Notes under the pieces: model-generated
What the model was told of the DNA's origin: nothing
The model's input: only the letters and a program-made list of their open reading frames with translations
Database searches by the model: none
Translations under genes and position numbers: made by a program
From: Codonopsis lanceolata
Taxonomy: Eukaryota; Streptophyta; Magnoliopsida; Asterales; Campanulaceae
Reading direction: 5' to 3'
Assembly (NCBI GenBank): GCA_013146195.2
Contig: CM028377.1
Location: 167,937,824-168,001,823 of the forward strand
Length of the DNA stretch: 64,000 bases
Shown: positions 32,126 to 43,738 of the stretch, piece after piece
How positions within the stretch are numbered: the stretch's first letter is position 1
How the letters are laid out: each line of letters opens with the position of its first letter

Positions 32126-32522
32126 CTTGAAATAATATTTAAATTTTCGAGCACTCCTGTCTTCGATTCAAATTTTGTCGTCAAGATTTTATGAGTTAAA
32201 ACACATATAACATATTTTATTCAAATTTAATCGTCAAGATTTTATGAATTACATATATAACAGATTCATCATTTTCGAGTGTTTGTGTCTTACCACTCTA
32301 TGAATTACATATATAACAGATTTATCGTTTTCGAGTGTTTGTGTCTTAACTTTATGTATTATTGTCAGGATTATACGAGGTTAAACACCCGTCAACACCA
32401 CTCTTTGTCCTTAAAAAATAGTGGCATATTGTCTAGACATTAAAATATAGCAACCTATTTTCTTAGTATTTTTGAACAATTAAAAGAGAGTTTTTTTTTT
32501 TAATATAAGAAAAGTTCTTTTA

Positions 32523-33251
32523 GGGTCTGTTTCGATGTATTGATTTTGAATTCAATAAATATTAGAATTCTATAAAATTTAAATAACTTGGAATTTGCTT
32601 TCAAAATTATAATAATTACATAGTTTGGATACTGTGTGAAATTCAATTGTAATTTAACATTATAGTTAAAATAAAATTTCATTTGCATATCAAATATCTA
32701 GTTTAATCTAATGGTAATGAGTGTTGGCGATAATGAATGATAAAGATTTGAACATTTCTAACAACAAAATTATGAGAATTTATTTTTTTATTAGTAAATA
32801 GCATATAGAGGTGGTGGATGGTGGTGGAGATGACTGTGGCGGAGGCAGAGGTCGGTGGTGGTTGCCGGAGGTAGCAGTGGTGGAGGACGGTGGTGGCTGA
32901 AGGTTGAGGTCGGCGGAGGATGGTGGTGGCTGAAGGTTGAGGTCGAAGGTGGCTGGTGGTGGTGGTCGGAGGTGCTGGCGGTGATGGTTGGGAGTTGTGG
33001 TGGTAGTGGTGGTTAAAGGAAGGTGAGTTATTGTTTATAATAATTGACCAAAATTTAAAATTTAAATTCTTAAAATTTTGTATAAAATTAGTTTTATGGA
33101 ATTGAGACATTTAGAATTTCAACTCAATTCCAATTCTAAATTTTAAATGTATTGCCAAACAACATAATAATATGTTACCAAACAACAAAATTGGTTTTAG
33201 AGATCTCAATTCTAATTCTAAATTATAAAATTAGGATATCCAAACGTACCC
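32523..33251. mobile_element. MITE-like element with GGT-rich core
   Basis: The left end GGGTCTGTTTCGATGTATTG and the right end CCAAACGTACCC are imperfect inverted repeats, flanked by TTA and TTG, as in PIF/Harbinger MITEs. Subterminal regions carry paired AATTCTAAATT/AATTTAGAATT stretches. The core (32808-33015) is a GGTGGT/GGAGGT-rich low-complexity tract that yields a false His/Pro-rich frame on the minus strand. Confidence 0.5.
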
Positions 33252-33527
33252 TTGAATTTCGAAGGACGTGAAAGGTCAAAAGTCTAAGTCGTGGAAATCT
33301 ATCTTTAAAGGAAAATTTCGGTATAAACAAGGACCAAAATTGAGTCCCCCCTTCAAAACTTCAATTCTAGCAACCATATATATGTATGTATGTGGAGAGA
33401 GAGAGTAAAGTGATTTAGAGGGTCTTCTCTAGCAAGTCACATCTCTTTCATCTCCATACTCGAGTTCCTTGAGAGACGAAATTCATAAAATAATTACACT
33501 TATATAATTAGCATGACTTTTCCTCTT

Positions 33528-33534
33528 TATATAA
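33528..33534 (+). promoter_or_regulatory. TATA box of the SCPL gene
   Basis: TATATAA lies 70 bp before the chosen ATG (33605), followed by a CT-rich leader with repeated TCTCTC, as is common in plant promoters. Confidence 0.5.
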
Positions 33535-33604
33535 TGCCCCCCAATTGAACAACAAACATCTTGGCATTGCTCTCTGTCTCTCTCTCTCTCCCTTTCTCTC
33601 TGAG

Positions 33605-36600
33605 ATGAAAGTTATGCAATCTTTACAATGGAAAGTCATGGCATTATCAACTGCTTTGCTTCACTTAAGCTTTTCCATGGAGGTGGTGGAGTCTTCTCTC
33701 TCTCTTTCTGACAAAATCACTGGTTTGCCTGGTCAACCCCAAGTCAACTTCCAGCAGTATTCAGGGTATGTCCCTGTTGATAACCAGAAACAGAGAGCCC
33801 TGTTTTACTACTTTGTTGAAGCCGAAATCGACCCATTTCCAAGCCTCTTGTTCTCTGGTTAAATGGAGGTCTGCAATCTCTCCACTTATTCTGCATTACT
33901 GAATCTTCTATACTCTTTACAGAATCCAACACCCGACTAATCAAAATGTTCATTTATGGATTAATTAATCCTTGGATTAGCTCAGTATTTGTTTTTTGAT
34001 TTTCAAGAGTGGTTGGATTGTGGGATGCAGGGCCAGGATGTTCTTCTCTAGGAGTTGGGGCATTTTCTGAAAACGGGCCGTTTAGGCCTAGTGGGGAAGT
34101 ACTGGTCAGGAATGAATACAGCTGGAACATAGGTAGTCTAATATTTTTCGAAATAGACTAAATAAAAACAATAAAATATTGACCATTCTTGTTTTGTTTG
34201 CAGAAGCAAATATGTTGTATTTGGAGACACCAATTGGAGTTGGCTTTTCCTACACTGCTAATTCTTCTTCTTATGAGACTACAAATGACAAGATCACAGG
34301 TCTTACTCACAAGTTTTCAAATTCTTCAATTTTCACTCAAATTCATCAGTAAAAAGCCAATCTTTTTGCTTTAATTCTTTCTTCAAATGGAGGATAATGA
34401 AGCCATAATCTAACCTTTTATTTTATTCTTATCTATTCTCTTGGATTTCATAGTATTTGATAGTCAAATCAAAGCAGTTTATATTCTTTATAAAATCTTA
34501 TTTTCGAGAAAAAAGAGTCCTTTTAATGTTTTCTACACTGTGTCTTGAAAAATTTACCTTAATGGAACAGTACCAGGTTAGCTTCCACTTTTTGACATAT
34601 TCTATGTTTACTGTTTTGTTTTGTTTTTAAGAGTTGGAGAAAGTTCCTTATACTACTACTTTACAGCTTTTGTATTTTGAAACTTGTCTTTTGTGTTTGA
34701 TTATTATTAATCTATATTTTTCAAAATTATAGCTAGAGACAATCTAGTCTTCTTGCAAAATTGGTTTGTCAAATTCCCACAATACAGAAACAGAAGTTTG
34801 TTCATTACTGGAGAAAGCTATGCAGGTAAATTCTTTAATCTGTGAAAACTTGTTATCTCCTTATTTGGGTCGATTATTTTCCTTTAACACACTTGTTTGT
34901 TGATTATTAGGTCACTATGTTCCCCAGCTAGCACAGCTGATGCTCCGGTTCAATAAGAGACATAATTTATTTAATTTAAGAGGAATTGCGGTGAGTAGTA
35001 TATTTATGAATAACAAAATCCATATTTGGAGTAGAAATTTATACTATATTCCACGAATGCAGCTAGGCAATCCTGTTTTGGAATTCGCGACAGACTTCAA
35101 TTCGAGGGCCGAATATTTTTGGTCCCATGGTTTAATATCAGATTCAACCTACAATGTATTTAGTTCAGCTTGTAATTATTCACGGTATGTTGGTGAATAC
35201 TATAGAGGATCTCTATCTCCAATTTGTGGAAAGGTAATGAGCTTAGTGAGCAAAGAAACCAGTAGATTTGTTGACAAGTATGATGTTACTCTTGATGTCT
35301 GTATACCATCCGTGCTCTCGCAGTCTAAATTCCTAAGTCCCCATGTGAGCTCCATCAAATTTCCTTCTTCTATTTCACATTAGTTATTATAGTCAATTAC
35401 TTTTGATTTTCTAACACGCTGCCTCCTTACTTCTATTTGTGTCACAGCAAGTTGAAGAAAAGATAGATGTGTGTGTTGAGGATGAAATTGTCAAGTACTT
35501 GAACAGAAAAGATGTTCAAAATGCTCTCCATGCACGTCTTGTTGGAGTCAACAGATGGCTCGTTTGCAGCAAGTAATTGATGCTTTTATTTTACTGACTA
35601 TTATGATCTCGAAATCTTGTTTCTGTTAATTTCTTACTAGTTACTACTCTTTTGAAAAAACTGTACAAATGACACCTTGGCTGGGTCACATTGGACCCCC
35701 ACTGATGGAGGTAAAACCACCTCAAGTACCCGCCGCTAGTCACCTGCAAGATCTGGGCAAACCCGGATACATACCCCTTCTGAATCGACACCTACAAACA
35801 CCATTACCACAGTCCCTCATTGTGCTGCGACCACTGTGCACTGTGCTACGACCCTGGAAGGCCCTGAATTTTAGTTACATCTAGGGAAATCTTGTTTTAT
35901 TTTATGGCGAAAATTATGACGTGCCATCATAGGGAGGCTTTACGAATTCAATTAAAGTTTTTAAATCATAACACTAAGAAACAACAGAATCAACGTAACT
36001 AGCTTAACAAGCAGGCAGGGAATACATTTTTTAAAGGTTGTGTGTGTTCGGATAATTGCAAGATTTTGAATTGCCATTGTCCTCATTGCAGTAACTTGGA
36101 TTATGAGCTGCTTGATGTGGAAATACCGACTATTACTATTGTGGAAGAACTTGTTAAGGCAAGAATTCCAGTCTTGGTTTACAGGTATTGATTCAAATCT
36201 CATCCCGTGCATAATAATCACAATACTGCTAACAAAGAAATATCCATATAGTTGTTTGGCATTGACAATGTACAATTTTTCTTACAGTGGCGATCAAGAC
36301 TCTGTTATACCATTAACAGGAAGTCGAAAATTGGTTCATGGACTGGCTGGAAAACTCATACTAAACACAACGGAAGCATATAGAGTGTGGTTTGCAGGGA
36401 TGCAGGTAATTTGTTGTAATCAGTTTTGAATATCCAATCCTTAAGAAAATAAGGAAATGAAAAAGCGAATAATAGTACTCCATCCGTTCCTAAATAATTG
36501 TCAACTTTTCCTTTTTTGTTCGTTGCAAAATAAATGTCCTCTTTCAAAACTTTTCTTTTTAGAAAAACACATTTTCCACTTTTTATTTTATTTTTTAACT

Positions 36601-37149
36601 ACTTTAATTATGGCTACAAAAAGGTATTAAAAGAAACCACACATTACACCAATATTTATAATATAGTTAATTACTTTTTCTCAACACACTTTATTCAACA
36701 AGTGTAACCTTTCATCCTCACCGAGAACTCAGAAAAGAGAACGATTATTTAGGAATGGAGGGGATATTTGATTTTACCACTTAGTTTCTAAATACACTAC
36801 GATTATGGCCTAAAAACTGAACTGAATTCTTCCATTTGGCCAGCTGAGTAGAACTTCCGTTTTCTTAGATTCAAATTTTTTTCTAACTCAAAAGTCCAAA
36901 TTTTCCTACTCAGAAAACCAAATTATAGGGGTTAGGGTTTTGTTTTCAGTTATCTAGAATTGTATTTGTTGTATGAGATCTCAAGATTGTTTCCTTCAGG
37001 TTGGTGGGTGGACTCAAGTTTATGGTAATATCTTGTCATTTGCAACTGTTAGAGGAGCATCTCATGAAGCCCCATTCTCTCAGCCTGAGAGGTCGCTTGT
37101 GCTCTTTAAGTCGTTTTTGGAAGGTAGACCTTTGCCCGAGGCATTCTGA
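33605..37149 (+). CDS. SCPL45: Serine carboxypeptidase-like protein, SCPL45 type, with exon-1 frameshift
   Basis: Ten exons: 33605-33868, 34031-34132, 34204-34299, 34733-34825, 34911-34990, 35063-35344, 35448-35572, 36092-36184, 36288-36405, 37000-37149 (TGA). All splice sites are GT-AG and phases match, for about 467 codons. The product would be a secreted or vacuolar S10 peptidase or acyltransferase. A signal peptide (WKVMALSTALLHLSF) precedes GQPQVNFQQYSGYVPVD. The oxyanion segment GPGCSSLGVGAFSENGPF, catalytic Ser in GESYAG (about residue 183), Asp in SGDQDSVIP (about 382) and His in GASHEAPF (about 440) are all present. In exon 1, between EAEIDP and the expected KPLVLWLNG, one base is missing (near 33836-33840). 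As written, translation stops at 33860, before the active site. Either the allele is a recent pseudogene or the assembly has an error. The similarity to Arabidopsis SCPL45 is from memory. Confidence 0.9.
36478..36763. mobile_element. Stowaway MITE (family S, copy 3) in SCPL intron 9
   Basis: Ends CTCCATCCGTTCCTAAATAA and TTATTTAGGAATGGAGGGGA (reverse pair) are flanked by TA. The interior matches the copies at 12761 and 23603. It lies between exons 9 and 10 and does not touch the splice sites. Confidence 0.88.
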
Positions 37150-37439
37150 TCCCACCGGCACTGGTCAGTTCATCTCAGCATATTCAATGTGAAATTGTAA
37201 GTAGAGCTTGATAAGTACAGTTCATTGCTACCTGGTCTCTGAGAATGGGAATTGGATTCATTTGTTGGGGTTGTTCCGACTAGGGAATATCTAAAAAGTG
37301 AAGTTTTGTAAAGATTTCGAGAAATGAGAGAAAGTATATAGCTAAATTTGTGCTTCAGTGTTGTCTATTACTGATTACTTAACCAACATTTTACTATCAT
37401 GTGAGGAACATATCCCAAGCGTTCTATAGCAGTACCTGA

Positions 37440-38072
37440 GCCAATACAGGCTTTCGAGTGTTCAAGCTCAATTCATTTCTGCTTAGTTGGGCTCAATCTT
37501 CACCTGAACCAAGGTGATGTGAATTCACTTGATTGATTGAGGTGAATTCCTTCCAAGATCAGATTGAAGAACTCGATTGATTGAGGTGAATTCCTTCCAA
37601 GATCGGATCGAAGAATTCGCACCATGAACAATTTAACGACCACGGAAATGGATAGTCAACTAAAAGAAACGAATAGTTTGAGTCTCCCTCGACCCGCTAG
37701 TCGTGAACGAGAACCGAGGACGCAATTGCCGTCGTTGACCCACGAAAATGGAACGCCACAATCCTCTGACTCATGAAGATTAGTAAGTTCAAGGTTTGAG
37801 TTCTAGTCCAAGAAACCCGGATAAACTCACAAACACTCAATTTGTGAACAAGAGTTAAACTCTCAATTGCTTAATTGCAAGTATCATCCAAGGTTATCTT
37901 TACGAGTGTTTGAGCAAACCTTTTATATGCCTTCAAGGCTGAAAATAATGAAAGAACAACTAACCTATGAAGTTACACCAAGGGTTAAAGGAAAAGCTAT
38001 CATACTTCCACAAAAAATGGCTCAGAGTAGTTCAATCTTGTGGGATGGCAGAAGACTAAGTGAACTTAAGCG
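37440..38072 (-). repeat. Gypsy LTR remnant
   Basis: On the minus strand there is a TATAAAAGG box (37911-37919) followed by GAGTTTAACTC, GTTTATCCGGGTTTCTTGG and a GTCAACGACGG stretch, a layout usual for plant Gypsy LTRs. It lies just downstream (minus strand) of a Gypsy pol C-terminus. A 44-bp tandem duplication at 37531-37618 marks its far side. Limits are approximate. Confidence 0.5.
37531..37618 (+). repeat. 44-bp tandem duplication
   Basis: GATTGATTGAGGTGAATTCC and onward (37531-37574) is repeated from 37575 with two or three changes near the end. Confidence 0.92.
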
Positions 38073-38075
38073 TGA

Positions 38076-38372
38076 TCACGTCAGAAATGAAGTAGTCTTC
38101 TGAATTTGTGTAGCGCCCCTTAACATGCAAATGAATCTATCTTGACACCCTTGGTCATTCTTAGCTTCTATTTGTGTGCAAATACTTTCCACAAGTGCCA
38201 TTAAACATGATTGAATCTTCCTTGCAAGTGCACGAGGTATTATTCCTTCACTTAGGCTTAATGGACCACAAACAATTTTGACTTGACCCAAACCCTTCAT
38301 GCCTTGGTTCTCATCAATCTTTCCCTCTTTGAAAGGATTCGTCCTTGAATCACCTACATCAAAGGGACACAA
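38076..38372 (-). pseudogene. C-terminus of a Gypsy pol polyprotein
   Basis: The minus-strand frame reads DSRTNPFKEGKIDENQG, then GPLSLSEGIIPRALARKIQS, then a glutamine- and lysine-rich tail. This resembles the tail of plant Gypsy polyproteins, which usually carry NPFEEGGNDEN and GP.TR.RAK..Q. The frame start is cut off by the Copia element inserted at 38417. Confidence 0.6.
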
Positions 38373-38590
38373 ATTAGAAATTAGAAACTAAGTAATAAGA
38401 ACTAACATCAATCTTACTGTTGAGTGTTGGCGTGGCCCATTTGGGTAGCCCACTTATTTGATCCTAAGCCCAGCAACCCAAGGTCCTAAGCCCAGCAACC
38501 CAAGGCCCAAGCCCCCACCCTTTCCTTGTGCTCTGTCGGTTGGTTTTTTTTGTTGTTGTTGGAAATTAGGGGTCCCATTTGTTTGAGCCA

Positions 38591-39871
38591 TGTTGGTCCC
38601 AAAATAGGCTCTAACTAGGCTAGAAGGGGGGGTTGAATAGCCTAGTAATGTTTTGTATAAAACTTTTCGAAACACTTCTTATAAAAATCTTCTTTCCTTT
38701 TGAAGCAATTTTACAAGAAGATTTAAGGTAGCTGAAGACTGTAAGAGTGCAGAACTGATAGAAGGTCTGCTGTTCAAAATATGACAGATTCAATGGCAGA
38801 CTTTGATAAGTAAAGATGGTAGCAGTTAAGAAATAGGCAGAGACAGATCAGAAGTCACACATAGTTTAGAAGTGGTTCGTACTGTGAATAGTACTACGTC
38901 CACTACCAAAGTGGTTAGCTTTGGATTTTAAAAGGTGCACTTGTTCATCCACTAGGTGTAAAGATAAGATCACTAATGGATCATATACAAAAATAGTTTT
39001 TCAACCAGGTGTATAATGATGAGAGAAATAATTAATAAATAATTGTTCTCCTAAGTGCTAAAGTAAAGAACATTTTATAATCAAACTAGATGAAGCTGAA
39101 ACAGAGTAAAAACTAGCAGATTTGCAGCTTCAGGAAGTTTGGTGAAGTGTTAGCTCTTGTCCTTTTGATCTCTTGAATGCTTAAGTGATGAAGATGACGC
39201 TTGAGTATTGGATTTGCAAGAGTTGTCGTTCAGATCTTCAAAACTTGAATAAATACCAGGGGAGATCTTTAGGACCGTTGGACTAAGGGTAGAGAGGATG
39301 TGTCCAACGTTATAATGCATTAAATGCATTTCGACGCTTTGTAGGATGTATGCAACAAGAGATATTAGAGATTCAGGGTTGCAGAGTCAGTCATTCCAAA
39401 CAAAGTAAGTTTTCAGCTTGCAGACGTTACAGCTTGAAAGTCTTCTTAGCCAAATAAGGAAATGCCATCAGAATTCATGATACATGAGACAGTCTGGACA
39501 GTTGTTTATGAGATTGGAGAGTTGACTTTTGTTTTCTTTTTAGAGGGAAAACTGATGAAGATAAATTGAATATTATTTGACTAGATATTCAAAAAATATC
39601 TAGCTCAAATAACATGTGACTTAATTTCTCGATTTGACTGATCTTGACTTTTGAGCTTGAGCAGACTTCCAAGTCTGCTGTTCGAGCTGTGCTTTCAAGA
39701 CTGCTGTTGAAGCCTGCTGGTCCGCGCCTTAGATGAACTAACAATAAACTAGTTCTAAACCCCCTTGATTCTAAGGCAGTTGCCACACTAACTGGTACGC
39801 AGACCCATTAGCCACTGTGCAATAGAATCAGAAGATGACTTAACCAAATCTAGAACCTATGAGGGTCAACA
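38591..39871 (-). repeat. 3' LTR of the Sirevirus-like element
   Basis: Starts TGTTGGTCCCAAAATAGGC and ends GGGTCAACA in plus view. The minus-strand purine tract AGGAGAAGAT (39872-39881) adjoins it. Confidence 0.93.
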
Positions 39872-40269
39872 ATCTTCTCCTATTTGGTTGATGTCATCAT
39901 CTCAGCTACCAGCAGACTTTGAATCATGCACTAAGATAACATGTCTATAAAAGTTTTTATTAAGAAGAGTAGACATGCCTCTCCGAGCAGAAGTCTGAGT
40001 AGAGAGATAGCTAAACTAGGTACTTACAAAGCAAAGAGAAGAAAGATCAAGTACAAAGTTGAGCATAGTTTAAATCTTAGCAATAAGCAGGATATAAGCA
40101 ATTTAAAGATTTAAATATGAAGTTTAAATGGACAAGATCATAAGATAGAACATGTAATCTTAATCCAAAGAAAATTATATCTGTAAGTTAAACAAGCTGT
40201 TTAATAGCAGAGTTTTGCAAACTTTTAGAGTTATGAGTTATATAGATAGAACAGAAGAGTTATACCATA

Positions 40270-43243
40270 TCAGAATAGGTTTGGATGAGTTTGGCGATGC
40301 TCTAAGTAATCACAAACCCAAATTCTGATGCGATCATTGAGGCGCTCTCGCAGTCTGTTTTGTTCTTCAATTAATGCTTGATTCAAAAAGTGGGTAGCTC
40401 TCTCCTCCCTGATGGCAGCAACCCGTCGTTGTTCAGTGGCAGCGGCTCTCTGGTTGGCGCGTTCAACGTGCCGAACAGCAGTGAAATCAGGAAATGTGTG
40501 CTCGGAACTAATAGCACGGGCCAGAGAAGTCTGGAGTTCATCAAAAAGTTCACGGATGCTGATCTGTTGGGAGTGGAGTATGCCGGTCAGTGATGCTTGC
40601 TGGTCTTGAACGAGAAAGCGATGAGTAGTGAAAGCCTGAGCAGTGTTGTTCACCAGCTGCTCAATGATCTTGCCTAGATCGAAAATGGTAACATGCGTGG
40701 CTTTAAATCCATAATTTAGCACATCTATCTGCTGGGCCATGGAAGAGACCGTGTTGTTGAGACGCTCAAGCTGGGTGTTATTAGCACGAAGAAGATCAAG
40801 TAGGGCAGGGTAAGCAGAGTTGGTAGGAAGGGAGTTAGGAGTTAGATTGATGGGGATAAAAGTTTCAGCAGGATTAGAGCGAGTAGAGGCTGAGGAAGAG
40901 GTGGAAGAAGTAGAGTTGTGGACTGCATAGTGTGGAGGTGAAGAAGGAATGAAAGGTTTAGGGTCAAGCTCCATATCAGTCTCCGAATCACTGATAAAGG
41001 AAGCGGAAGAGGTAGAGGAGGCATCAAGGAATGAAGGAGGAAAGGGAGGTGCGGGCAGAAGAATGAAGTTTGGAGGAGTAGGAGAAGGATTGAGAAGGTC
41101 AGAGATGGAAGAGAGATCAAAGAGAAATTGGTAGGTGGAAGAAGATATGGAAGGGAATAGAATCTGGTAAAGGTCAGCAGAGATAGAGATGGGTGTGATG
41201 AAGGAGGTGAGGGGTGGAAAAAGTTCAGGAAGGAAGGAGGTTTGATAGAGAAGAGAAGAGATACGAGAGTCGAGAGAAGAGAAGTTATCAATCATAGAGA
41301 AAGAAATAGAAGGGGTGGAAGGAGCAGGGATGATGGCCAGAGAAGATTCAGGAATAATAGAGGAGATGGGATCAGGAGAAGAAGGTGGAGAAGGGATGAC
41401 TTCTGGAGTAGGTGGAGATGGTGAGGATGGTTGTGGAGCTACATACTTCGAGTGAAGCTTGCGTTTCTTCTTCTTGGGAACAGAAGAAGTAGGCTCCTCC
41501 TCAACAGCAACAGGGGTTGTTGAGGGAGTAGGAGAAGAGTGGGTTTCATCAGGCTCCTCCCCAATAGCAGCAGGATCTGTTGTAGAAGGAAGAGGTGGAT
41601 ATGTAGAAGAAATAGGAGATGTAGGAGGGATAAAGGGAATGAAGGGTTCGGAGGGTTTGGATTTACGTTTGCGGAGGCGAAGAGGGGTTGGTTCGGTTTC
41701 AGCAGATGAAGGATGAACAGTAGAGACATGAGCAGAGTTGGAAGATTTATTTTTCTTTTTGGCTTGAGGCTCTTCCTCAACAACAGAGTTCTGTTTCTTG
41801 AATTTCTTGGAGGAAGGAGGAAGATCGGTTGGTCTCTCAGAAGATTGGCTTGAACAGCCCTCTTTAGCAGCATCCTTCTTCTGTTTCTTGTCAAGCTTCT
41901 TGGCAATGAATGCATCGTCCACCACCCTTGGATTAATCCTGATGACAGCCAAAGGAGGTGGATTGATAGCAGCAAACAAGGGCTGAAAGGGTAGACCTAG
42001 CTTCTCAAGTTTGTCATTCCTCAGTTTGTTGGTTGAAGAGATGAAGGTGTTGGTGAATTGGATGGATTTCTTTATAGGTCTGAGCTCAGAAGGCACTAAA
42101 CGATTGGAGAAGGAGTGATTGTTGCGTAGCAGCATATTGATAAGTCGCACTAAGGGCCTTCTCTGCTTCAGGGAGGCCTTGACACTATCTATGGCATCAC
42201 ACAACAGATCAAAGATAATGGTGACCCAGTTGAAGCGTTTGTTGAGAATAACAGCTGCTGTGTACTCCAACTGATCAGCAGTCATGATATCGTGTGTGCC
42301 GTTTTTGAAGAACATGCTTTTATCAATGAGATGACTTATGAAGTACACATCATCGTTGAACACGATCCGCTTCATTTTCCCTTGAGGCTCTTTAGGAGTT
42401 CCTTCACCACGTATGTATGTCCAAGCAGTGGCCATTTCTTGCTCGGTAAGCTCAGTTGGACCATCAAATTCTACACCAACTATTTTGGCGATACGATCAG
42501 CGGTGAGAGAGAAACGTACACCACGTACAGTTCTTGAGACGGATCCTCGGGAGCAATCGATAGTGACTCGCTGATAGAATTCTTCTGCCAGGTAGTTGTT
42601 GTAACCTTCCTTGTCTTCGAACATGAAGAGAGGAAGAAGCCCTGACTGGTTCAGGTCATCAACTACCTTGATACCAGAAGCGTATGCACGGACAGTAGGT
42701 GCATCTATGCACATTCTAGGATGATACATGGTGTCCGGCAAGTGGGGAAACTCATCTGCAGGAACTGGAACTTGTGATGGTTCTGGTACCGCAGCGGCTG
42801 AAACAGATGCAGGTGCGGAAGATGAACCAGTGGCAGATGATTTAGCCTAACCAGAATAAGAGAGAAAATTAGGGCAAGGTTTGGAAGATATATGAAATTC
42901 TTAATTTCGACGAGGATATGAAATTGGAGCTCAGAAAATGAGAAATTTCAACAGTCCATTGAAGAAAAATAAATATTTGGAAGTGAAATATGAACAATAG
43001 ACAATACAAGACAGAATGTCAACAAGCATTGTTAAACAAATGTAAAGAAAATTGTTAGAAATGACATATTTTTTTTTAACAGTGAGTAAGATCTCAGTTG
43101 GATGAGTCTTTTAACATTAATTATTAATAATGGCAGATTTCTCATGCATAGAAACCCCAGATGTAGTAAAACCGAAATGTCATATCTATAAATGTAAAAT
43201 TTTGACGAGAATAAACGATTCTGGGTTAGATATGTCTTACCAT
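40270..43243 (-). CDS. Extra ORF after pol, spliced start, nuclear-type protein of about 859 aa
   Basis: The body 40270-42846 is one open frame. It has no ATG near its beginning, but an ATG at 43243-43241 is followed at once by a strong donor GTAAGA. A pyrimidine-rich acceptor (TTCTGGTTAG) ends at 42847. Splicing gives ATG-GCT in frame. Unspliced, the ATG reads five codons to a stop. Residues below are counted from the Leu at 42741 (add 36 for the full protein). Residues 1-230 resemble the 'putative plant transposon protein' domain: NYLAEEFYQRVTI, TVRGVRFSLTADRIAKIVGV. Basic clusters at 280-290, 310-332 and 355-362, with PKKKKRKL at 422-429, suggest nuclear import. Residues 365-620 are Ser/Pro-rich, and 645-805 are coiled-coil-like. 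No signal peptide or membrane helix is seen. Its role is unknown; it sits in the envelope-like position but does not look like an envelope. Confidence 0.75.
42847..43240 (-). other. Predicted intron of the extra ORF
   Basis: 394 bases with donor ATG|GTAAGAC and acceptor TCTCTTATTCTGGTTAG|GC on the minus strand. It separates the start codon from the body. The sequence upstream (43244-43370) is CT-rich and leader-like. A TATAAAA lies on the minus strand at 43576-43582, a possible internal promoter. Confidence 0.6.
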
Positions 43244-43738
43244 TGAAGAAGACGTATGAGAGATCTAGATGAATCGAGGAGTTCTTCACTGATTTTGCAG
43301 AGATGAAGCGAAATGAAGAGAAGGGTTTTGAGAGAAGAGGAAGAGACAATTTTGAGAGTTGAAACCGTTTTTTTTGGAAAGTGATTTTTAAAATGGCGGT
43401 TGAGGGGTTTCTTGGGGAAAAGACATGAAAATTAGTCGTCTGAACCGGTGAAGTGACGTTAAGTCAGACGGCTGTCACTTGAAAGGACTTGATGACTGAC
43501 GGCTTAGGCAGTCAAAAAGTAACCTTTTTTTAAAAAAAATATCTCAACCAATTTTTAAAATCAGTCCCTTACAATTTTTATAAATAACCCTCTTAAACTA
43601 GAAATTAGAAGACTTACCTCTGTTTTCGAGTAAATAGTAATAATGCTGTTTTTTCTTTACATAGGAACAAGTTTGCTTTGTTGCAATGTTAAGTCTGCTT
43701 AAATAATAAAACTGAGAGAGATAAAGTTGAACCAATAT

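Noticed and set aside
32703..33110. 135-codon minus-strand His/Pro/Thr-rich frame
   Set aside because: It is the translation of a GGT/GGA low-complexity tract inside a MITE-like element.
35665..35880. GC-rich 71-codon plus-strand frame in SCPL intron 7
   Set aside because: Sits between well-supported exons 7 and 8 with matching phases. It is probably an intronic insertion; no domain.
39589..39786. 65-codon frame present in both LTRs of the Sirevirus-like element (also 50331-50528)
   Set aside because: Identical presence is explained by LTR duplication. It has no domain and lies in non-coding LTR sequence.
41439..41975. 178-codon frame overlapping the extra ORF, and plus-strand frames at 41459-41716
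   Set aside because: Shadow frames of the Ser/Pro-rich segment, giving Leu-rich or Gly/Glu-rich translations.
40270..43243. Reading the extra ORF as a retroviral envelope
   Set aside because: No signal peptide, membrane helix or cleavage site is visible. Basic nuclear-import motifs and a coiled coil argue against it.
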